DNA of 10,504 nucleotides from positions 1 to 10,504 of the forward strand of contig CALCXK010000087.1 of assembly GCA_937905835.1 (NCBI GenBank), read 5' to 3'. Source of the DNA: an uncultured Ilumatobacter sp. (GTDB taxonomy: Bacteria; Actinomycetota; Acidimicrobiia; Acidimicrobiales; Ilumatobacteraceae). Below are positions 6,605 through 10,504 of this stretch, one piece after another. Both the position numbers and the translations under genes were made by a program. Position 1 is the stretch's first letter. Each line of letters starts with the position of its first letter. The notes beneath the pieces were generated by a model. It was not told the DNA's origin and searched no databases. It worked only from the letters and a program-made list of their open reading frames with translations.

Positions 6605-6623
6605 CGGCTGCAGCAGCCGTTTT
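6605..6623 (+). terminator. Hairpin with short T-run in the divergent intergenic region
   Basis: CGGCTG-CAG-CAGCCG followed by TTTT. The stem is 6 bp with a 3-nt loop. No plus-strand gene ends just upstream, so if active it would shield the truncated SDR gene from stray transcription. It could also be chance in GC-rich DNA. Confidence 0.35.
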
Positions 6624-6657
6624 CACACCAGATCGCCGCCGCCGCCAGCGTCGGGCC

Positions 6658-6663
6658 TACGAT
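6658..6663 (+). promoter_or_regulatory. Candidate -10 box for the internally deleted SDR
   Basis: TACGAT ends 8 nt before the ATG at 6672; the same hexamer precedes the thiolase start. Its presence means the truncated SDR may still be transcribed. Confidence 0.5.
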
Positions 6664-6671
6664 GCCGTGCC

Positions 6672-7067
6672 ATGGATCTGCAGGGCAAAAATGTCGTCGT
6701 CACCGGTGCTGGCCGGGGTATTGGAGAGGCACTCGCACGCGAATTCAACGCACGCGGGGCCCGGGTCGCAGTCGCTGATCTCCGTGGCGCCGACGCGGTG
6801 GCAGCCTCGCTCGATGGCGCCAACGCCGGCGTCGGCAACGGGAGCGATGTGCTCGCCACCCCGGAAGACGACTGGGAGCTGGCTATGAACGTCAACGTCC
6901 ACGCACACCGTTGGGCAGCTCGCTACTTACTCCCCGACTGGCTCGAGCGCGGCGACGGCTACCTCCCGCATCCGGAAGTCGCCGGCTACATGCAGATGAA
7001 GGCTGCTCGTCCCGACCGCTGGTTGGGTGGCATGCGCAAGTTGCAGCGCACCGTCAGAGGCGGCTGA
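6672..7067 (+). pseudogene. SDR family oxidoreductase with two apparent in-frame internal deletions
   Basis: 131 aa, about half the usual 250-280. It opens as a normal SDR: KNVVVTGAGRGIG (6-18) and VAVADLRG (32-39). It then jumps from LDGA (47-50) straight to NAGVG (51-55), losing the usual third strand, the DV segment and strand 4, about 35 residues. LATPEDDWELAMNVNVHAHR (61-80) is a normal helix-4 region. After ERGDGY (92-97), where SSxxG and YxxxK should follow, it passes directly to LPHPEVAGYMQMKAARPDRW (98-117), which looks like a normal SDR C-terminal tail. About 85-100 residues including the catalytic Ser, Tyr and Lys are missing. No stop or frameshift is present and the -10-like box is intact. 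It cannot be an active classical SDR. It may be a recent double deletion, a retained non-catalytic protein or an assembly fault. Residues missing are estimated from general SDR layout, not an alignment. Confidence 0.75.
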
Positions 7068-7108
7068 CCACCCGTCGCCGCTGTCATCCACTGCCCCGTC
7101 CGACCACG

Positions 7109-7459
7109 ATGCAACGTTCGCCTGCCGCTCTCGCCCGTTTGGGCCTGCGTCTCGGCGAACCGATCCGATTTCAACAGCACGGGAAGGGCCGCTGGATCAT
7201 CGGCAAAGTTGAGGGCATCGAGGACGACGGCAGCATTCAGCTGCGCGATCCCAACGGCGCAGCGCGATCGCTGCGCGCCGAGGTCCTCGAGATTCGCCGA
7301 CCAGGCTCACGCGGCCGCCTGCGATGGTGCACCGTCAGCGATGTCGCCGTCACCTGGGAACAGCTCGAGATGTTCGAGAAACTGCCCGAGGTCCAGTTGC
7401 CACAGGGTAAGCGAATCAAAATCCGGCGCGACCGTCCGACTCTGTTCGACGACATCTAA
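7109..7459 (+). CDS. Hypothetical protein, 116 aa, basic and strand-rich
   Basis: I do not recognise this family. The N-terminal half (MQRSPAALARLGLRLGEPIR, then KGRWIIGKVEGIEDDGSIQL) reads as short beta strands with turns, like a small SH3- or PRC-barrel-like module. The middle has ARSLRAEVLEIRRPGSRGRL, then a conserved-looking DVAVTWEQLEMF helix. The tail is strongly basic (GKRIKIRRDRP) and ends FDDI. There is no membrane segment or signal peptide, so a nucleic-acid-binding role is conceivable but unproven. It starts 41 nt after the deleted SDR. No TANNNT box or Shine-Dalgarno is visible before the ATG at 7109, which suggests read-through from the SDR promoter at 6658. The frame is open upstream to 6911, but that part overlaps the SDR gene. 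It converges on nudC. Confidence 0.78.
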   Translation: MQRSPAALARLGLRLGEPIRFQQHGKGRWIIGKVEGIEDDGSIQLRDPNGAARSLRAEVLEIRRPGSRGRLRWCTVSDVAVTWEQLEMFEKLPEVQLPQGKRIKIRRDRPTLFDDI

Positions 7460-7468
7460 ACAATCACG

Positions 7469-7495
7469 TCGTGCCTGATCAGGAACAACCCACGA
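7469..7495. terminator. Weak nested inverted repeat between convergent genes
   Basis: CCTGATCAGG (7474-7483) is a perfect 10-bp palindrome, flanked by TCGTG (7469-7473) and CACGA (7491-7495), which can pair around it. It occupies the 41-nt gap between the stops of the 116-aa gene and nudC. There is no T-run. A weak two-way terminator or a protein site. Confidence 0.3.
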
Positions 7496-7500
7496 TCGCG

Positions 7501-8337
7501 TCATGACTCGGCGATCCACTGCTGGATGATTCGCCCGGCGATCGAGATGTTCGGCGGAATCATGGGGAGGTCGTCCTTGCGGTACCAATTGGCGTCCATG
7601 ATCTCGCTCTCTTCGCAAACAATCTCGCCGCCGGTGTAGTTCACACGGAAGCCGACCATCAGGCTGTGCGGGAACGGCCATGGTTGGCTGCCGACATAAC
7701 GGACGTCATCGACGTCAACACCGACCTCTTCCTTCACCTCGCGGATGACTGCGCCTTCAAGGTCCTCGCCCGGCTCAACGAAGCCGGCGAGACACGAGTA
7801 CATCGGCATCGGGAAGCGAACGCCGCGTGCCAACAGCGCTTCCTGGTCGGGGCCCGGGACACCACGCGTGATCAGCGTGATCATCGCCGGGGCGACACGC
7901 GGGTAGACGACCAGTTCGCATGCCGGGCACTTCAGCCCGCGCTCCCCCTGAGATGGCTCGGTCGCTGTCGCACAGCGACCACAGAAGCGATGGGTCCGCG
8001 CCCACTCGGCAGTCTGTACAGCGCGGCCCGCAGCCAGCCATTCGCCTTCCGAGGCGACACCAAAATACTTGAACAGATCCATCGCCGCGCCGTACGACGG
8101 GTCGCCAGCTTCGGCAGGAACATCGACAGCCCACCACCCCGCACCACCAACGATGCCGATGAAGTACTGGCCCCAATTCTCGGCCCCTACATCGTCTGAC
8201 GGCCGGTCGTCGACGAAGACCGTGTTACCGATCACGTGGACATAGCGACGCTCACCGTCGAACCCCACAGGCACATCGTTCAGCGGGTCGTACAGCGCAG
8301 CGGTGTTCATCGACACCAAGTTCAGTTCCATGCTCAT
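7501..8337 (-). CDS. nudC: NAD(+) diphosphatase (NADH pyrophosphatase) NudC
   Basis: 278 aa. NudC hydrolyses NAD(H) to NMN(H) and AMP and can remove NAD caps from RNA. All three diagnostic parts are present: a zinc ribbon with Cys119, Cys122, Cys137 and Cys140 (FCGRC and KCPAC); a full Nudix box at 185-207, with Gly185, Glu191 and the REVKEEVG core (199-206); and the NudC-specific SQPWPFPHS motif (217-225), which separates it from other Nudix enzymes. The N-terminal domain (1-115) is poorly conserved, as is usual. The start is uncertain: in-frame ATGs occur at 8346, 8337 and 8331. I chose 8337 because TACAGA, a near match to the local -10 pattern, ends 8 nt before it. Product cytoplasmic. It is divergent from the nitrobindin gene, and the two promoters would overlap. 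Confidence 0.95.
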   Translation of the reverse strand: MSMELNLVSMNTAALYDPLNDVPVGFDGERRYVHVIGNTVFVDDRPSDDVGAENWGQYFIGIVGGAGWWAVDVPAEAGDPSYGAAMDLFKYFGVASEGEWLAAGRAVQTAEWARTHRFCGRCATATEPSQGERGLKCPACELVVYPRVAPAMITLITRGVPGPDQEALLARGVRFPMPMYSCLAGFVEPGEDLEGAVIREVKEEVGVDVDDVRYVGSQPWPFPHSLMVGFRVNYTGGEIVCEESEIMDANWYRKDDLPMIPPNISIAGRIIQQWIAES

Positions 8338-8345
8338 CGCTGCCA

Positions 8346-8351
8346 TCTGTA
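8346..8351 (-). promoter_or_regulatory. Weak candidate -10 box for nudC
   Basis: TACAGA on the minus strand ends 8 nt before the ATG at 8337. It lacks the final T of TANNNT, so it is weaker than the other boxes. If the ATG at 8346 is used instead, this cannot be the -10. Confidence 0.3.
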
Positions 8352-8384
8352 CCACGAACACGACCCGCTCGACGTAAGCACGCG

Positions 8385-8390
8385 TACCAT
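8385..8390 (+). promoter_or_regulatory. Candidate -10 box for the nitrobindin gene
   Basis: TACCAT ends 6 nt before the ATG at 8397. The expected -35 position (about 8362-8367) would overlap that of nudC on the other strand. Confidence 0.5.
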
Positions 8391-8396
8391 CTCGGC

Positions 8397-8921
8397 ATGG
8401 CCGACACCGCGTCATCCACGCCCGCACCCGATCCCTCGCTTCACTCAGACCTCGCCGATGCCGCTGTGCTACTTGGCACCTGGGAGGGCACCGGGCGAGG
8501 CGAGTATCCAACGATCGCGTCGTTCGAGTACTCCGAATCGATCACGTTCAGCCACATCGGCAAACCGTTTCTGGCGTACCAACAGCGCACTCGAGCGGTT
8601 GACGACGGCCGACCGCTCCACGCCGAATCCGGCTATTGGCGGTTCCCTCACCGCGGACTCGCCGAAGTCGTCCTTGCTCACCCGACCGGCATCACCGAAA
8701 TCCTGGAAGGGTTCGCCGCTCCGAACATGCCCGGCAGCGCGACGTTCATGATCGACCTCCGATCGACGACCATCAGCGGTTCCTCATCAGCAAAGCCGGT
8801 GACGCAGACCGAGCGCACCTTCGAGTTCACCGGTGACACGCTTCGCTACACCTGCCGCATGGCCGCTGTCGGACTGCCGATCCAACACCACCTTGCCGCC
8901 GAACTCCACCGCGTCAGTTGA
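8397..8921 (+). CDS. Nitrobindin-like heme-binding beta-barrel protein (THAP4/DUF1794 family)
   Basis: 174 aa. The family signature GTWEGTGRGEYPTI is at 27-40 (general form GxWxGxGxGxYPTI), followed by FEYSESITF and the FLAYQQRT and ESGYWRFP strands. The C-terminal MAAVGLPIQHHLAAELHRVS carries His165, which by position should be the proximal heme ligand (HLxAxL). Nitrobindins are 10-stranded beta-barrels binding ferric heme; the M. tuberculosis and Arabidopsis proteins interact with NO and can isomerise peroxynitrite to nitrate. Function here is inferred from family. There is no signal peptide, so it is cytoplasmic. The first 20 residues are a low-complexity, Pro/Ser-rich leader. The start at 8397 fits TACCAT 6 nt upstream. 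It is transcribed away from nudC. Confidence 0.92.
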   Translation: MADTASSTPAPDPSLHSDLADAAVLLGTWEGTGRGEYPTIASFEYSESITFSHIGKPFLAYQQRTRAVDDGRPLHAESGYWRFPHRGLAEVVLAHPTGITEILEGFAAPNMPGSATFMIDLRSTTISGSSSAKPVTQTERTFEFTGDTLRYTCRMAAVGLPIQHHLAAELHRVS

Positions 8922-8943
8922 CCTGACCTTCACCTGCAGCAGC

Positions 8944-8983
8944 GCCAGAACGATGCCACATCGCCGCCACACCGACGTCTGGC
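8944..8983 (+). terminator. Weak stem-loop after the nitrobindin gene
   Basis: GCCAGA (8944-8949) pairs with TCTGGC (8978-8983). Inside, CGATG-CCA-CATCG (8951-8963) forms a second small stem. There is no T-run. It lies 22 nt after the nitrobindin stop; a possible terminator of low strength. Confidence 0.3.
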
Positions 8984-9032
8984 CTCGGGGCGACGATGGC
9001 ACCCGGGCTACAGCCAACACGTGCAGATTTTC

Positions 9033-9038
9033 TACGAT
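9033..9038 (+). promoter_or_regulatory. Candidate -10 box for the thiolase gene
   Basis: TACGAT ends 6 nt before the ATG at 9045. It supports 9045 over the in-frame GTG at 9021, which lies upstream of the box. Confidence 0.55.
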
Positions 9039-9044
9039 GGCGCC

Positions 9045-10235
9045 ATGACTCGTTCTGGAAATTCTGTCGTGATCGTCGATGCCGTCCGCACCCCCATCGG
9101 GAAACGCAACGGTGGCCTATCCACACTGCATCCGGGCGAGACCCTCGGACTCGTCCAAAAGGCCTTGATCGAACGAACCGGCATCGACCCGGCCCTCGTT
9201 GAGCAGGTTGTCGGCGGCGTCGTCAGCCAGGCCGGTGAGCAGGCGTTCAACCTGACCCGCACCGCGTGGCTCGGTGCCGGCCTTCCGCTCACCACCGCAG
9301 CGACCACCGTCGACACACAGTGCGGTTCGAGCCAGCAGGCCACCAGCCTTGCTGCATCGCTCGTCGGATCCGGCGTCGTCGACGTCGCGATGGCCTGCGG
9401 TGTCGAGGCAATGAGTCGCGTGCCGATCGGCGCAAGCGGCTCGAAGAAGCTCGGCCTCGGCGTCCCGATCCCGCCGCCGTACTTCGACCAGTACGAGATG
9501 ACCTCACAGTTCGAAGGCGCCGAGCGCATCGCCGACAAATGGAGCATCACCCGCGAAGACACCGACGCGTTCGGCCTCGCATCGCAGCAGCGTGCCATCC
9601 AGGCGTGGGAAGAAGACCGCTTTGCCGGGCAGTACATCACTGTCGAGGCCCCTGACGTCGACGAAGAGGGCAACCCGACAGGTACGACCCACACCGTCGC
9701 CCGCGACGAAGGCCTCCGCGAAACATCGATGGAGAAGCTCGCCACGCTCAAGCCGGTCGGCCGCCCCGACGGCGTCCACACCGCCGGCAACGCATCACAG
9801 ATCTCCGACGGCGCCGCTGCCATCTTGATGATGACTGAAGCGAAGGCCACCGAACTCGGACTCACACCAAAGGCACGCATTGTCGACACCTGCCTCGTCG
9901 GCACTGACCCCGAGCTGATGCTCACCGGACCGATCGATGCAACACGTCGCCTCCTCGCCCGCACCGGCCTGACAATCGACGATATCGACGTGTTCGAGAT
10001 CAACGAAGCCTTTGCCTCTGTCGTGCTCGCCTGGGCAAAAGAGACCGGCGCCGACTTGGCCAAGACCAACCCCAACGGTGGCGCCATCGCACTCGGTCAT
10101 CCGCTTGGCGGCACCGGCGCATTCCTGCTGACCAAGGCGATCTACGAACTGGAGCGCACGGGCGGAAAGTACGGCCTCATTTCCATGTGCTGCGGAGGCG
10201 GACTCGGAACCGGCACCCTCATCGAGCGAGTCTGA
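9045..10235 (+). CDS. Thiolase family acetyl-CoA C-acyltransferase
   Basis: 396 aa, standard length for a degradative or biosynthetic thiolase. It reversibly cleaves 3-ketoacyl-CoA with CoA. N-terminal half: VVIVDAVRTPIGKRNGG (8-24) and the acyl-accepting Cys93 in DTQCGSSQQA. C-terminal half: NEAFA, then GGAIALGHPLGGTGA with His352 of the GHP motif, and the final C-x-G-G-G with Cys382 (CCGGGLGTGT). All catalytic residues are present. The substrate (acetoacetyl-CoA, fatty ketoacyl-CoA or steroid ketoacyl-CoA as in mycobacterial FadA5/FadA6) cannot be set from the sequence. With the upstream FadD19-like and Hsd4A-like genes, beta-oxidation of a sterol or fatty acid is reasonable inference, though these lie 7 kb away. 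The start at 9045 is supported by TACGAT 6 nt upstream. No partner dehydrogenase follows it in the window. Confidence 0.95.
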   Translation: MTRSGNSVVIVDAVRTPIGKRNGGLSTLHPGETLGLVQKALIERTGIDPALVEQVVGGVVSQAGEQAFNLTRTAWLGAGLPLTTAATTVDTQCGSSQQATSLAASLVGSGVVDVAMACGVEAMSRVPIGASGSKKLGLGVPIPPPYFDQYEMTSQFEGAERIADKWSITREDTDAFGLASQQRAIQAWEEDRFAGQYITVEAPDVDEEGNPTGTTHTVARDEGLRETSMEKLATLKPVGRPDGVHTAGNASQISDGAAAILMMTEAKATELGLTPKARIVDTCLVGTDPELMLTGPIDATRRLLARTGLTIDDIDVFEINEAFASVVLAWAKETGADLAKTNPNGGAIALGHPLGGTGAFLLTKAIYELERTGGKYGLISMCCGGGLGTGTLIERV

Positions 10236-10253
10236 CGACGCCCAACTCTCTCG

Positions 10254-10394
10254 ATGAGGGTCGCCGTCTCGATCGGTTGGGTCTTCGACATTCCCTGCGA
10301 CCTCGCGATGCCTAACTCGACCGACACGATCGACGTTCTTGACGCCTCGATCCTCCCCGACGGCAACGTAGGAATCGGGCTCGTTCGACACTGA
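10254..10394 (+). CDS. Possible small protein, 46 aa
   Basis: An ATG-to-TGA frame of 46 codons starting 18 nt after the thiolase stop. 37 of its 46 sense codons end in G or C, as in the neighbouring genes. The product reads as a small soluble, acidic peptide (centre TDTIDVLDASILPDGNVGIG) with two cysteine- or tryptophan-bearing turns near the start. I recognise no family. No -10-like box or Shine-Dalgarno precedes it, so if real it would be expressed from the thiolase transcript. It may instead be a decayed gene end or chance. Confidence 0.3.
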   Translation: MRVAVSIGWVFDIPCDLAMPNSTDTIDVLDASILPDGNVGIGLVRH

Positions 10395-10395
10395 T

Positions 10396-10458
10396 CACCA
10401 CACCACCACACCACCCCACCACCACACCGCCACACCACCCCACCACACCCCACCCCAC
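10396..10458. repeat. A/C-only low-complexity tract (CAC/CCA runs)
   Basis: 63 bases containing only A and C except for one G at 10429, made of irregular CAC, CCA and CCCC units with no fixed period. The minus strand is G-rich with four GGGG runs and many GG runs, so it can in principle form G-quadruplexes. It starts directly after the 46-codon frame. No coding sense is seen in it. Confidence 0.85.
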
Positions 10459-10462
10459 GTTT

Positions 10463-10504
10463 GCGTCGAACAATCCGTTGGTATTCGCCCGAACACTTCG
10501 ACGC
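10463..10504. repeat. Inverted repeat at the window edge
   Basis: GCGTCGAA (10463-10470) is repeated inverted as TTCGACGC (10497-10504), around a 26-nt spacer with a small TTCG-CC-CGAA symmetry. The window ends exactly at the second arm, so its extent is unknown. It could be a terminator, operator or end of a longer structure. Confidence 0.4.

Noticed and set aside
9032..10087. Minus-strand open frame of 351 codons opposite the thiolase.
   Set aside because: The thiolase has all catalytic motifs; the antisense product has none and is Ser/Pro/Ala-rich.
10142..10453. Minus-strand frame starting within the A/C tract (MGCGGVVWRCGG...).
   Set aside because: Its N-terminus is just translated simple repeat and the rest is antisense to the thiolase end.
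10463..10504. Integron attC site at the window edge.
   Set aside because: The arms do not contain the RYYYAAC and GTTRRRY core sites and no integron cassette features are present.

Overview
The window looks like a chromosomal segment of a high-GC actinobacterium. The gene content (FadD, SDR, thiolase and WS/DGAT lipid genes, an actinobacterial nitrobindin), strong G/C preference at third codon positions and absence of clear Shine-Dalgarno sites all fit. Class Acidimicrobiia is my best guess, but this is inference from gene style and not from a marker gene. No rRNA, tRNA, CRISPR array, insertion sequence or phage gene was found. No stretch longer than 300 bases lacks a gene; the largest gap is 10236-10504.

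Layout. 1-926 is the 3' part of an acyl-CoA ligase of the mycobacterial FadD17/FadD19 type. 1119-2012 is an SDR of the steroid / multifunctional-enzyme type (Hsd4A/HSD17B4-like), closed by a long stem-loop. Next come a small LapA-domain membrane protein (2099-2356) and an alpha/beta hydrolase (2421-3263). A 19-bp perfect palindrome then precedes a two-gene unit: a Cas4/RecB-like PD-(D/E)XK nuclease (3304-4170) whose stop codon overlaps the start of a PAP2 phosphatase (4170-4775). A complex hairpin separates this from a WS/DGAT acyltransferase (4882-6282). That gene converges on an unrecognised 70-aa gene on the minus strand (6304-6516). 6672-7067 is an SDR that has apparently lost two internal blocks without losing frame. 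It is followed by an unrecognised 116-aa protein (7109-7459), nudC on the minus strand (7501-8337), a divergent nitrobindin (8397-8921) and a thiolase (9045-10235). The window ends with a possible 46-aa reading frame and an A/C-only low-complexity tract.

How they fit. The ligase, SDR and thiolase are the kinds of enzyme that activate, dehydrogenate and cleave acyl-CoA or steroid side chains; the WS/DGAT could store surplus acyl-CoA as neutral lipid. NudC and nitrobindin point to NAD(H)/RNA-cap and reactive-nitrogen metabolism. Most genes look singly transcribed.

The most striking window-wide signal is regulatory. Seven gene starts have a TANNNT hexamer (mostly TAC..T) ending 6-8 nt before the ATG, and an eighth has a near match. 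This is the arrangement expected of a -10 box driving leaderless mRNAs, and it also fixes the starts of several genes whose reading frames remain open further upstream. The second notable item is the doubly deleted SDR. I did not find a convincing new multi-gene defence or mobile system.
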